Below are positions 26,119-35,129 of a stretch of DNA of 64,000 nt, in pieces (within the stretch, counting starts at the first letter, position 1; every line of letters starts with the position of its first letter). This stretch comes from UTCHB3 sp964531325. Its GTDB lineage: Bacteria > Bacteroidota > Ignavibacteria > Ignavibacteriales > Ignavibacteriaceae. The notes under the pieces are model-generated. The model saw nothing but the letters and a program-made list of their open reading frames with translations, did no database searches and had not been told where the DNA came from. The stretch is from positions 1-64,000 of the forward strand of contig CAZHCW010000014.1 of the NCBI GenBank assembly GCA_964531325.1, given 5' to 3'. The position numbers were made by a program, and so were the translations under genes.

Positions 26119-28899
26119 ATGAATAATCAATGGCATGCCTTCAAAATTGACGAAACTTTAAGAAAATTAAATACAAGTCAAACCGGACTTACAGCCTCGG
26201 AAGTGACTGAGCGTCGCGCCAAATATGGTTACAACGAGATTGAAGAAAAAGCAGGGGTATCCCCTTTTATTTTATTCCTTTCCCAGTTCAAAAGTTTATT
26301 AATTGTCATTCTTTTTGCCGCAGCCATGGTATCTCTGGTATTAGGCAAACTACCTGAAGCAATTTCGATAATGACTATCGTGATTTTTGCCGGTGTTTTG
26401 GGTTTTATCCAGGAGTTTAGAGCGGGCAAAGCGTTAGCTTCATTAAAGAAAATGGCAGCTCCACTTGCAATTGTTCTGAGGGAGGGGAAAGAACAGGAGA
26501 TCCCTTCGCGAGAGCTGGTACCGGGTGATATTATAAAAATAGCCATGGGTGCCAAAGTCCCCGCAGATGCAAGAATATTAAAGTCTGCAAACCTGAAAGT
26601 TGAAGAAGCTGCTCTAACAGGAGAATCAGTACCTGTAGAAAAAAACACTGAAGTTGTTGAAGGTGAAAACACTCCACTTGGAGACCGCCACAATATCATT
26701 TTTGCCGGAACCGCAATCTCATTTGGAAGAGGAACTGCTGTAGTGGTTTCAACAGGTATGGAAACCGAATTTGGCAAAATTGCAACCATGCTACAGAATA
26801 CAGAAGATGAGAGAACCCCAATCCAGGTAAATCTTGATCAGTTGGGGAAAAAACTGGGAATTTTCGCAATTTCACTCGCAATTGTGATGTCCATATTCCA
26901 GTTGGTGCAAAAATTCTCAAGTGGGGTTTTAGACACAAACACAGTAATGGACATCTTTATTTGGGGGGTAGCCCTCGCAGTAGCTGTTATTCCGGAAGCT
27001 CTTCCCGCTGTGGTCACCATCTCCCTTGCCCTTGGGGTCAGAAGAATGGTGAAAAGAAAAGCTCTCGTAAGAAAACTTCCGGCAGTGGAAACCCTTGGTG
27101 CAACCAATATCATCTGCTCCGACAAAACAGGTACTCTTACCCAGGATGCAATGACAATCAAGAAGATGTATGCGGGTGATACAGTCTATTCGGTCACCGG
27201 AAATGGCTACACACCCGAAGGGAAAATTTTCATGGGTGAGACTGAAGTTACCGAAATGCCCGATCAGTTGAAACAACTTTTAATAAGTGGTATCCTCTGC
27301 AACGATACAAAATTGGTTAAGGAAGATGGTGAATGGACAATTCTTGGGGATCCAACTGAGGGAGCAATTGTAGTTGCTGCAGAAAAAGCGGGTATCAAAA
27401 ACGCCGAGTTTAAAAAAGAGAATCCCCGTCTCTACGAAATTCCCTTCTCCTCCGATACAAAAAAGATGACGACCGTAAACAAAATGGATGGTGAGCTTAT
27501 TGTATCTTCAAAGGGTGCTCTTGAGATGCTGCTTGAAGCTTGTAAATTTATTTACACATCAGAAGGTGTGCGGGCGATTACCGAAGAGGATGTAAAAAAA
27601 ATTAATAAATATTATGCGGCTTTCGCATCTGATGCATTAAGGGTACTTACCATTTGCGGCAAGAGAATGCAGATGGATATCGATTCTTTTAAGATCATTG
27701 CCTCGGAAGCAAATGAAAAAGAGAGTATCAGGTTAGACTTGATGAAAATCATTGAAGCCGATCTCATCTTTTATGGTCTCGTTGGTATGTTTGATCCTCC
27801 TCGTGAAGAAGTAAAAGCTGCCATCAAGATATGCGATACAGCCGGTATCCGACCAATAATGATTACAGGTGACCATAAAGATACAGCGGTGGCTGTTGCA
27901 AGGGAACTTGGAATCCTCAAACACGGTGGTGCACTTTCGGGTCAAGAGTTGGATAAGCTCACCGATGAAGAATTTTTTGACAGTGTTGAGAACACCGATG
28001 TTTATGCACGAATCTCCCCTGCCCACAAGTTGAAAATTGTGGATGTTTTGATGAAAAAGGGGAATATCGTTGCAATGACGGGTGACGGTGTAAACGACGC
28101 GCCATCACTCAAAAAAGCAAATATTGGTGTTGCGATGGGTATCACCGGAACTGATGTGAGTAAAGAAGCTGCTGATATGATTCTAACAGATGACAATTTT
28201 TCATCGATTGTGGCTGCTATAGAAGAAGGAAGAAGCATCTTCGAAAATATCAGGAAATATTTGGTTTACCTCTTGAGTGGTAACATGGGGACAGTGTTCG
28301 GAATACTTTTTGTGTTTTTCCTTGGATACGACTCTCTTCCGATAAATGCAGTTCAGATACTTTTCATAAACTTCATTATGGATGGACTTGTTGCTATTGC
28401 CCTGGGTGTTGAACCGCCTGAGCCCGGTATTATGGACAGGAAACCGAGAAATACAAAAGAAGGTATATTAAACAGACCTTCTCTGATCACCACAGGTATT
28501 TTGAGTTTGTGGATATCAATTATAACTACCGCTGCTTATGTGTACTCGATGGAATATGGGCATAGACCAGGACTAAGTCAGGGAGAGATTGCACAAGAGG
28601 CTTCCACGGTGTTTTTTATTACGCTACTGGCTGCTCGATTCTTTAACGGGTTTAACTGCAGATCACTTACACGATCGGTCTTTGGAATACCATTTTTCAG
28701 CAATCTCACACTCATTCTGAGCATTATAGCCTCTCTGGGAATTATAGCCCTGATCTTCGCTATAACACCTCTTCGAGTGGCCTTCCATTTAGCTGAGATA
28801 ACTCAATCAGAGATTATAACAGCTGCAATCACTTCTTCCTCAGTCTTGATATTTGCTGAACTTTTGAAGCTATTCAGAAAAGGTAAAATGAATTCTTAA
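26119..28899 (+). CDS. Class-II (Ca2+-type) P-type ATPase
   Basis: A 926-residue cation pump. In order: an N-terminal cation-ATPase domain (about 1-50), actuator domain with TGES at 167-170, M4 segment VAVIPEALPAVVTI (about 288-301), phosphorylation motif DKTGTLTQ at D335, nucleotide domain with GDPTEGAI and SKGALEM, hinge motif TGDGVNDAP at D656, and six C-terminal helices with NAVQILFINFIMDG containing an Asn/Asp pair as in SERCA/PMR1 pumps. This points to Ca2+ (or Mn2+) efflux from the cytoplasm. No heavy-metal CPC motif is present, so it is not a copper ATPase despite copper genes next door. Confidence 0.92.
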   Translation: MNNQWHAFKIDETLRKLNTSQTGLTASEVTERRAKYGYNEIEEKAGVSPFILFLSQFKSLLIVILFAAAMVSLVLGKLPEAISIMTIVIFAGVLGFIQEFRAGKALASLKKMAAPLAIVLREGKEQEIPSRELVPGDIIKIAMGAKVPADARILKSANLKVEEAALTGESVPVEKNTEVVEGENTPLGDRHNIIFAGTAISFGRGTAVVVSTGMETEFGKIATMLQNTEDERTPIQVNLDQLGKKLGIFAISLAIVMSIFQLVQKFSSGVLDTNTVMDIFIWGVALAVAVIPEALPAVVTISLALGVRRMVKRKALVRKLPAVETLGATNIICSDKTGTLTQDAMTIKKMYAGDTVYSVTGNGYTPEGKIFMGETEVTEMPDQLKQLLISGILCNDTKLVKEDGEWTILGDPTEGAIVVAAEKAGIKNAEFKKENPRLYEIPFSSDTKKMTTVNKMDGELIVSSKGALEMLLEACKFIYTSEGVRAITEEDVKKINKYYAAFASDALRVLTICGKRMQMDIDSFKIIASEANEKESIRLDLMKIIEADLIFYGLVGMFDPPREEVKAAIKICDTAGIRPIMITGDHKDTAVAVARELGILKHGGALSGQELDKLTDEEFFDSVENTDVYARISPAHKLKIVDVLMKKGNIVAMTGDGVNDAPSLKKANIGVAMGITGTDVSKEAADMILTDDNFSSIVAAIEEGRSIFENIRKYLVYLLSGNMGTVFGILFVFFLGYDSLPINAVQILFINFIMDGLVAIALGVEPPEPGIMDRKPRNTKEGILNRPSLITTGILSLWISIITTAAYVYSMEYGHRPGLSQGEIAQEASTVFFITLLAARFFNGFNCRSLTRSVFGIPFFSNLTLILSIIASLGIIALIFAITPLRVAFHLAEITQSEIITAAITSSSVLIFAELLKLFRKGKMNS

Positions 28900-28911
28900 T
28901 CGTTGATTAAG
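28895..28911. terminator. Small hairpin overlapping a stop codon
   Basis: CTTAATC-GTT-GATTAAG forms a 7-base-pair, A/T-rich stem that includes the ATPase stop codon and lies between two convergent genes. It is the only structure in this 22-base gap; its strength is low, so terminator function is tentative. Confidence 0.3.
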
Positions 28912-28921
28912 ACTGATAGGT

Positions 28922-29926
28922 TTATTTGTTAAAATTTAAATAGTTTTCAAGCCGGAGCAGATTCAACGATTTGGATCTGCCCGGCGAGTAAATACCTGCC
29001 TCAATATAAAATTTCCCTTTTTTGCTTTCAACTATTTTTCCTGTGTATATTCCTGACATTGGATAAGGATTTGTAACCCATTCTCCCCTGAATCTTAATC
29101 CAGCTGAATCTATAGCATCAGCCGACTGTGTGTGCATCAGAGAGCCGTCAGAGAATTGAATAAATTGTGACAGAAGTTTTGTCCTTAGTTGTTTAAAAGC
29201 GTTTCCTTTTATTGGCGATACAAATGAATAGTTTAAAGGAGTAATAACAATCCATTCTTCCGTTTTAGTACCCACTCCCCTTCTCAACAGAAATGAAGAA
29301 AGGTTATTCTTGAATAATGACACTTCGAAACCTGTCGGAATTTGCACTGATATCCCCAGACTGTCAACCAGAGTTCGTGTAAGTTCCTCATCATAATCCT
29401 TAACTGCCTCTCCTCTTATCGACCTTATTGATGACTCTACCATTTTATTAATCAGTAGGGAGAGTGTATTAAGATAGTTTACAGGGTCAGCAGTCTTTTT
29501 ACCGGTTAAGATTATATAGACTTGTTGTCCATGATAAAACAAATCACTTTTAACGAGTGTTACAGGGGAGACCGAAGCATCAACGGTTTTAAGAAATTGA
29601 GGATCAAACAGACTTGAAAATGTGGAGTTGAAGACTGGTGAACCTGACTCCAGAATCAATAGCAAATTTTTGTTTCGTGGAATTTTCGCTGGAACTGCCA
29701 TGTGAATTGAAACAGATTCGATAAAAGATTCATTTATTCCCCGAATCCTGTATTTATAGATTGTTGATTCTATCTGTTCAGGGGTTACAAAGTGTATATC
29801 GGGATCAAGAATAATATCAAGTTTGGTGACAAAACCGATCGATTCGGGTTTGTTTTCGGTACAATTGGTCAGTAAAGGAAAGAAAAGAAGGAGTAAAATT
29901 AAAGGGAATTTATTACTGCGGAACAT
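28922..29926 (-). CDS. DUF4837 family lipoprotein
   Basis: A 334-residue protein with a lipoprotein signal (FPLILLLLFFPLLTNC, lipobox Cys near 22). The body matches the DUF4837 pattern by eye: a KNLLLILESG strand (about 78-87) followed by a helix, a GFEVSLFKN segment, the FRGEWVTNPYPMSG motif (corresponding to RGLW...MGG in the family), and a C-terminal YSPGRSKSLNLLRLENYL. Function is unknown; members are common in Bacteroidota envelopes. It is the last gene of the greA-ftsH operon, overlapping the dolichol-kinase-like gene by 14 bases. Confidence 0.78.
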   Translation of the reverse strand: MFRSNKFPLILLLLFFPLLTNCTENKPESIGFVTKLDIILDPDIHFVTPEQIESTIYKYRIRGINESFIESVSIHMAVPAKIPRNKNLLLILESGSPVFNSTFSSLFDPQFLKTVDASVSPVTLVKSDLFYHGQQVYIILTGKKTADPVNYLNTLSLLINKMVESSIRSIRGEAVKDYDEELTRTLVDSLGISVQIPTGFEVSLFKNNLSSFLLRRGVGTKTEEWIVITPLNYSFVSPIKGNAFKQLRTKLLSQFIQFSDGSLMHTQSADAIDSAGLRFRGEWVTNPYPMSGIYTGKIVESKKGKFYIEAGIYSPGRSKSLNLLRLENYLNFNK

Positions 29927-30581
29927 TCTTCAAAACCAAATCGAGATTTGGAAAGAACCAAAAGTAGAGCAGCCATAAAACAGTACCTGACGAAAGTGGA
30001 ATGGCTATATTGTCATCAAGCCAGCCGGATGCATAATTTTCAGCTATTGCTGCTACAAAACCGGCGAAGACAATCAGACCAATTTCAAGAAAGTTGTCTG
30101 TAAACTTGGGGGTAAACAAAGCAATTATTATCGTACTGATAAAAAAAGCTCCGGTTCCTTCGAGACTTTTTTTAAGAAATGGTGTTTTACCCCATTTCCT
30201 TCCGATAAGAGCGGCAACTGTATCACCAATAATAAGAAAGAAGAGTGAGATCATCGCAATCCCCTTGGGAAAGATTATTATGCAGAAGATTGCGGCAGCA
30301 AGCAGCCAGGTTGCTCCGGAGAGTTGTTTTTTTGAGGAATCCAGCTCATGTTCTCTAAAAATTGAGCCGAGAAAACGGTAAATAAGCTTTCCAAATACAG
30401 GGCTTGCGAATCTTCCAATATCGACGATTAGAGAAATCAGCAATACACCTGAAAGGATAAGCAGACCCACTGATTTGGGGATAAAGTAGTAGATGATTGG
30501 AATAGAAAGACTACAAATATGGATCATCTTACGATAGATCTCAAACTTGTAGTCTATCTGCGAATATTGGCTATTGTTCAT
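29913..30581 (-). CDS. Dolichol-kinase/phytol-kinase-like membrane protein
   Basis: A 222-residue integral membrane protein with about six or seven helices. The motif RKMIHICSLSIPIIYY (about 16-31) and the CTP-binding-like stretch IIGDTVAALIGRKWGKTPF (about 118-136) followed by KSLEGTGAFF are those of the SEC59/VTE5/CTP-dependent lipid kinase family. It could phosphorylate a prenol or diacylglycerol using CTP, or act as a cytidylyltransferase; the family alone does not tell. It overlaps ftsH by 11 bases and DUF4837 by 14, so all three are probably expressed together. Confidence 0.82.
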   Translation of the reverse strand: MNNSQYSQIDYKFEIYRKMIHICSLSIPIIYYFIPKSVGLLILSGVLLISLIVDIGRFASPVFGKLIYRFLGSIFREHELDSSKKQLSGATWLLAAAIFCIIIFPKGIAMISLFFLIIGDTVAALIGRKWGKTPFLKKSLEGTGAFFISTIIIALFTPKFTDNFLEIGLIVFAGFVAAIAENYASGWLDDNIAIPLSSGTVLWLLYFWFFPNLDLVLKNVPQ

Positions 30582-32580
30582 TCGAAGAGTTGGAGACGGA
30601 TTCTCTTTTTTTCAACAATTCCTTAACATGTTCGGGCACTTCATCCTTGCCTCCGTTTTTGGGGACTGGAGGCAGTTCCTCACCACGCATGATTTTGTTG
30701 ATCTCCTCAGAGTCAAGAATTTCTCTTTCCAAAAGTTCAGCGGAAAGTTTATGGAGCATTTCCATATTATCTTCGAGAATTTTAATGGCTCTCTCCATGC
30801 ACGAGTTTATGATGAATTTAACTTCATCGTCAATCTCGATTGCAGTTTTTTCGCTATAATCCCTGTGCTGTTGAATTTCTTTGCCGAGGAATATCTCTTC
30901 GTGTTTTGTTCCATAATTTAATGGTCCAAGTTTTTCGCTCATACCCCATTCACACACCATCTTGCGAGCCAGGTTGGTAGCTCTTTCGATATCATTTCCT
31001 GCACCGGTTGTGTAGTGGTTAAAAATTAATTTCTCTGCTGCTCTGCCGCCGAGTGCATAAGTTATCACAGCTTCGAGATATGATTTAGAGTATGTATGTT
31101 TTTCATCCACGGGAAGATAACTTGTAACGCCGAGGGCTCTTCCTCTTGGAATGATGGTCACTTTATGCACAGGATCAGCTTCGGGAATCATCTTTGCCAC
31201 AAGAACATGACCAATTTCATGATAGGATGTGGTTTTCTTTTCAGCATCAGAGATGATCATACTCTTCCTCTCCATACCCATCATTACCTTGTCTTTGGCT
31301 TCTTCAAAGTCATCCATGTCAACCTGAGTTTTATCTTTTCTTGCTGCAAGCAACGAAGCCTCGTTAACCAGGTTGGCAAGTTCAGCCCCTGCAAGCCCCG
31401 GAGTACCCTTGGCAAGTGTTTTAAGATCAACATCAGGAGCAAGTGGGGTATTTTTGGTGTGTACCCTCAAAATGCCTTCTCTGCCCTGTACATCAGGTCT
31501 GTCAACAACAATTTGTCTGTCAAATCTACCGGGACGAAGAAGTGCCGGATCGAGTACATCGGGTCTGTTTGTGGCAGCAATGATAATTACACCACTGTTT
31601 TGCTCAAAACCATCCATTTCCACAAGTAACTGATTGAGAGTTTGTTCTCTTTCATCATGTCCACCACCCAGACCTGCACCGCGGTGTCTTCCCACCGCGT
31701 CAATTTCATCGATAAAAATTATACAAGGAGCACTTTTTTTACCCTGATCAAACAAGTCTCTAACTCTGCTGGCACCAACACCTACAAACATTTCGACAAA
31801 ATCAGCACCCGAGATTGAGAAAAACGGAACACCTGCTTCGCCCGCAACAGCTCTCGCAAGAAGAGTTTTCCCTGTTCCCGGAGGTCCCAAAAGAAGAACT
31901 CCCCTCGGAATTTTACCGCCAAGTTTTTGGAATTTACTCGGTTCTTTAAGGAATTCAATCACTTCCTGAAGTTCAACTTTGGCTTCATCAGCACCGGCAA
32001 CATTTTTAAATGTTACTCTGTTGTTGGTTTGGTTAATCAATTTTGCTTTACTTTTACCAAAATTGAAAATACCTCTTTGACCACCTGCACCACCACCCTG
32101 CATTTTCCTCATAAAGAAAAACCACAAGCCGATAATCAGTATCCATGGTATCATGCTGATCAAAAGGGTCATGAAATTGTTAGATTGCTGATTGTATGTG
32201 AGTTCGATTCCCATCGCATCCCACTTCTTCTTTTCGTTTTCCATATCGGGTTCAGATATGTTAACGGCAATCTTGTCGGTATTTACTTTTTTACCTTCAA
32301 TAGTAACATTTCGTTTTTCTCTAAGTTCGCCTTGAAGAGTATGAACCTTAGAGTCTGTCATATTGATCACAGCAGAAGTAATCAAACTGTCTTTTAATAG
32401 TTTTTCATATTCATAATAAGGGATTTCAGTGTAGGTGGCCTGTTCGCCTCTGAAAAGTTGCATTGCAATTACAGCAGCTATGATGACAATACCCCAGGTA
32501 AAGACAACCTTCATTATCTTTGTCCAGTCGAAATTGTCCTCAGGTCTGTTATTCCCTTTATTACTGTTTTTTTGATCCAT
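30571..32580 (-). CDS. ftsH: ATP-dependent zinc metalloprotease FtsH
   Basis: A 669-residue membrane-anchored AAA+ protease that degrades misfolded membrane and short-lived proteins. Two transmembrane helices (about 24-42 and 139-157) flank a periplasmic domain. The AAA module has Walker A GPPGTGKT (232-239), Walker B IIFIDEIDAVGR, the SRH region, then the M41 protease with zinc motif HEIGH at 454-458 and the distal D in GAGNDIERATNLARK. HEIGH replaces the usual HEAGH but keeps both His and the Glu. Length is typical. Located after hpt, the classical tilS-hpt-ftsH order. Confidence 0.97.
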   Translation of the reverse strand: MDQKNSNKGNNRPEDNFDWTKIMKVVFTWGIVIIAAVIAMQLFRGEQATYTEIPYYEYEKLLKDSLITSAVINMTDSKVHTLQGELREKRNVTIEGKKVNTDKIAVNISEPDMENEKKKWDAMGIELTYNQQSNNFMTLLISMIPWILIIGLWFFFMRKMQGGGAGGQRGIFNFGKSKAKLINQTNNRVTFKNVAGADEAKVELQEVIEFLKEPSKFQKLGGKIPRGVLLLGPPGTGKTLLARAVAGEAGVPFFSISGADFVEMFVGVGASRVRDLFDQGKKSAPCIIFIDEIDAVGRHRGAGLGGGHDEREQTLNQLLVEMDGFEQNSGVIIIAATNRPDVLDPALLRPGRFDRQIVVDRPDVQGREGILRVHTKNTPLAPDVDLKTLAKGTPGLAGAELANLVNEASLLAARKDKTQVDMDDFEEAKDKVMMGMERKSMIISDAEKKTTSYHEIGHVLVAKMIPEADPVHKVTIIPRGRALGVTSYLPVDEKHTYSKSYLEAVITYALGGRAAEKLIFNHYTTGAGNDIERATNLARKMVCEWGMSEKLGPLNYGTKHEEIFLGKEIQQHRDYSEKTAIEIDDEVKFIINSCMERAIKILEDNMEMLHKLSAELLEREILDSEEINKIMRGEELPPVPKNGGKDEVPEHVKELLKKRESVSNSSNEQ

Positions 32581-32589
32581 TTTTATCGT

Positions 32590-33147
32590 TTATCCTTCTT
32601 TGCTTTCTTCTTCAACGAGTGAATATACCGCTCTGAGATTGCGATATTTTTGCACTAAATCGAGTCCGTATCCAATAACAAAACTGTTTGGTATTTTAAA
32701 TCCAACATAATCGACACTAATATTGTATTTAACACTTTTAGGCTTAAGGAGTAAAGAAGCAATCTTCACTGAAGCGGGAGAGTGTTTCTCCAAATGTGCC
32801 ATAATAAATTCGGCTGAGAGCCCGGAATCTATTATATCTTCAACAATGATAATATCCCTTTGGTTCAAATCGGCGTTGATATCTTTGAGTAGATCTACCT
32901 TACCGGAAGATACTTTAGCTTCATGGTAACTTGAAAGCTTCAAGAAATCAACTTCACATTCACCACAGAAATTTTTAAGCAGATCAGCCAGAAACATAAA
33001 AGCACCGTTAAGGATCCCGATAAAAATTGGAACCTTTCCTTTATAATCCTCGGAAATTTGAGCCCCAAGCTCTGCTATCCTTTTTTGGATAACTTCTTCA
33101 GAGAGAAATATCTCAAAAGTTTCGCCGTTAACTGTGATTTTGTTCAT
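32590..33147 (-). CDS. hpt: Hypoxanthine phosphoribosyltransferase
   Basis: A 185-residue purine-salvage enzyme that makes IMP/GMP from hypoxanthine/guanine and PRPP. The PRPP-binding motif is IIVEDIIDSGLSAEF (about 98-112), the N-terminal PVFIGILNGAFMFLADL and the C-terminal VDYVGFKIPNSFVIGYGLD fit the family. It sits in the conserved tilS-hpt-ftsH arrangement, its start overlapping the tilS end by 20 bases and ending 9 bases before ftsH. Confidence 0.96.
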   Translation of the reverse strand: MNKITVNGETFEIFLSEEVIQKRIAELGAQISEDYKGKVPIFIGILNGAFMFLADLLKNFCGECEVDFLKLSSYHEAKVSSGKVDLLKDINADLNQRDIIIVEDIIDSGLSAEFIMAHLEKHSPASVKIASLLLKPKSVKYNISVDYVGFKIPNSFVIGYGLDLVQKYRNLRAVYSLVEEESKEG

Positions 33148-34498
33148 TTTCTTTAATCTCTAACTTAAATATTGTTTTCGTTTTGTCGCTGATCTTAAAT
33201 CTGTTATCAAGCCTGTAACCGCATACCCAAACTATCCGGTCATCTGCGTAAAGTATCGGATGTTTCCATTTATGGTTGGGTTCCATTTTCAAATCATTAA
33301 AATAATCGGAGAGTTTCCTCTTCCCTTTTCCATTGACAGGGAAAAACCATTCGCCTTTTTTGGCACTTCTAACGACAAAAGTAGAACCGGTTTGGTCGCC
33401 ATCGATAAATTCAACAGATTTGCCATGATTGGTGAATGAGTTTATCTCGTCGATTCTTTCACAACTTATCTCATATTTCCCAAATACTGTTTTTCCGTTC
33501 ACGCACAAATTCACTTCATGCAGATCGACCATCTCCGCCCTTGAGATTATCAGATTACTCCGTGATTTGAAACAGCTAACACCTTCCCCGATGTCGATTT
33601 TTCTTCCGGTTTGGTTTAACATGAGTTCTTTTATATTATAAAAAATCTCGAACTTTAAATTTAAACTAAAAAGTTCAATTATTCTAATTGAGAGTGTCTT
33701 GAAGAGTCGAAAATCGTTCATTTTTTTTGCGATCTCGATCTTAATTTCGATTGTCCCCTCTTTTACCACAACCGCATCAAAAGCCGGCTGGTACGAAAAA
33801 GTGTTCAGTTCTCTAAGCATCTGAGAAAAATGTAACACTGACAGGCTGAATTCAGGGTTTATCTCTTTTAATAAAGGAGAAACCTTGTTACGAATGAGGT
33901 TTCGCTGGAATTTGTTTTCGAGGTTTGAACTGTCACTCCGGTAGAGAATTTTATTTTGTGCAAGGTAGTTGAGTATTAAAGATTTAGAAAAGATAATCAA
34001 GGGCCTGATGATGTTTTGCCTTTTTATCGGAATACCCGATACAGCTTCCAGTCCTCTCCCTTTTATCAGATTTAAGAGTACTGTTTCGGCATTGTCATCC
34101 ATATTGTGGGCAGTGGCTATTTTATTATATCCAATCTTTTCTCTTATCATTTGGAGGGAGTGGTATCTGGCTTCTCTTGCAGCCATCTCGATGGAAATTT
34201 TCTTTTCCATAGAGAGTTGTTTAACATCTACAGATTCAGAGTAGAATGTTATCCCTTGTGAAATGCAAAGTTCGCGACAAAACTTTTCATCATCATCAGA
34301 CTCAGTACCCCGTAGATTATGGTTTACATGAACAGCTGTAACTTCAAGAGATAAATGTGGTTGTAGTTTTTGGATCAAGCTAAGAAGGAATACTGAATCT
34401 GCTCCGCCACTCAGGGCGACAACAACCTTGTCATTCCTTTCGATTAGCTTTTCTGATCTACAAAATTGTTTAAATTTGAGGAAAATATTATCAGGCAA
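33128..34498 (-). CDS. tilS: tRNA(Ile)-lysidine synthetase
   Basis: A 456-residue N-type ATP pyrophosphatase that converts C34 of the CAU-anticodon tRNA-Ile to lysidine, so that it reads AUA. The PP-loop is VALSGGADSVFLLSLI (about 27-42), followed by AVHVNHNLRGTESDDDE and TAHNMDDNAETVLLNLIKGRG, which are hallmark TilS segments. A C-terminal TilS domain is present (AKKGEWFFPVNGKGKRKLSDYF). It overlaps ribE by 8 bases upstream and hpt by 20 downstream. Confidence 0.96.
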   Translation of the reverse strand: MPDNIFLKFKQFCRSEKLIERNDKVVVALSGGADSVFLLSLIQKLQPHLSLEVTAVHVNHNLRGTESDDDEKFCRELCISQGITFYSESVDVKQLSMEKKISIEMAAREARYHSLQMIREKIGYNKIATAHNMDDNAETVLLNLIKGRGLEAVSGIPIKRQNIIRPLIIFSKSLILNYLAQNKILYRSDSSNLENKFQRNLIRNKVSPLLKEINPEFSLSVLHFSQMLRELNTFSYQPAFDAVVVKEGTIEIKIEIAKKMNDFRLFKTLSIRIIELFSLNLKFEIFYNIKELMLNQTGRKIDIGEGVSCFKSRSNLIISRAEMVDLHEVNLCVNGKTVFGKYEISCERIDEINSFTNHGKSVEFIDGDQTGSTFVVRSAKKGEWFFPVNGKGKRKLSDYFNDLKMEPNHKWKHPILYADDRIVWVCGYRLDNRFKISDKTKTIFKLEIKENEQNHS

Positions 34499-35129
34499 AC
34501 CCGAAGTCTTTTAGTTTGTCCATGGATATGCCGTTGTATCCGGTACCTTCAATATAGTTTAGGATATACTTTCCCAGAACATCGAATTCAAGATTTACTT
34601 CTGAATTTGCCTTTAACGCTTCAAGAGTGGTATTTGCCCAGGTATGTGGAATAATAGCGACTTTTACCCATCCCCTTCCCTTTTCCGCAACCGTCAGGCT
34701 AACGCCATTAATACAAATGGAACCTACAGGAATTACATACTTGTCATATTTTGCGTCAAAACTGATCTTTAATTCGTAACTTCCACTTAATTGAACCATT
34801 CCTGATACTTTTCCGGTTGTGTCAACATGCCCAAGAACAAAATGACCCCCAAGTCTCGAATCAGCTCTAAGAGCTCTTTCCAGATTAACACGGGTTCCTC
34901 TTTTGAATCCCCCAAAGGTTGTTTTCTTCAAAGTTTCAGCTACAGAATCAAATCGCAGACTTCCTTTATCTATCGAAACCACTGTTTGGCAGACACCATC
35001 GATGTTTATGCTGTCCCCTTCTTTAATTCCGGAGTTGATAACACTGCAGGAGACATCTATGGAAATCTCATTTCCTCGTGGATGCACTGCTGTGATGGTA
35101 CCAATTTCTTCAACCAGACCTGTGAACAT
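34491..35129 (-). CDS. ribE: Riboflavin synthase alpha chain
   Basis: A 212-residue enzyme that dismutates two lumazines to riboflavin. It has two tandem lumazine-binding barrels: MFTGLVEEIGTI at the N-terminus with DSINIDGVCQTVVS, then GHVDTTGKVSG and GSICINGVSLTVAEKG in the second half. Length is standard. Its start overlaps the ribD stop by one base. With ribD immediately upstream this gives two riboflavin steps in one operon; ribAB and ribH are not in the window and no FMN riboswitch is seen upstream. Confidence 0.96.
   Translation of the reverse strand: MFTGLVEEIGTITAVHPRGNEISIDVSCSVINSGIKEGDSINIDGVCQTVVSIDKGSLRFDSVAETLKKTTFGGFKRGTRVNLERALRADSRLGGHFVLGHVDTTGKVSGMVQLSGSYELKISFDAKYDKYVIPVGSICINGVSLTVAEKGRGWVKVAIIPHTWANTTLEALKANSEVNLEFDVLGKYILNYIEGTGYNGISMDKLKDFGFA

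Noticed and set aside
26229..26938. Long open frames on the minus strand inside the P-type ATPase gene
   Set aside because: They lie fully within a well-supported pump gene, have no family features, and reflect codon bias in the opposite strand.
29913..30581. Considered as phosphatidate cytidylyltransferase cdsA
   Set aside because: The size of 222 residues and the RKMIHI plus GDTVAALIGRKWGK motifs fit the dolichol/phytol kinase family better.
30574..31633. Plus-strand open frames across ftsH
   Set aside because: Complete overlap with an unmistakable FtsH coding sequence; no start signals or recognisable domains.
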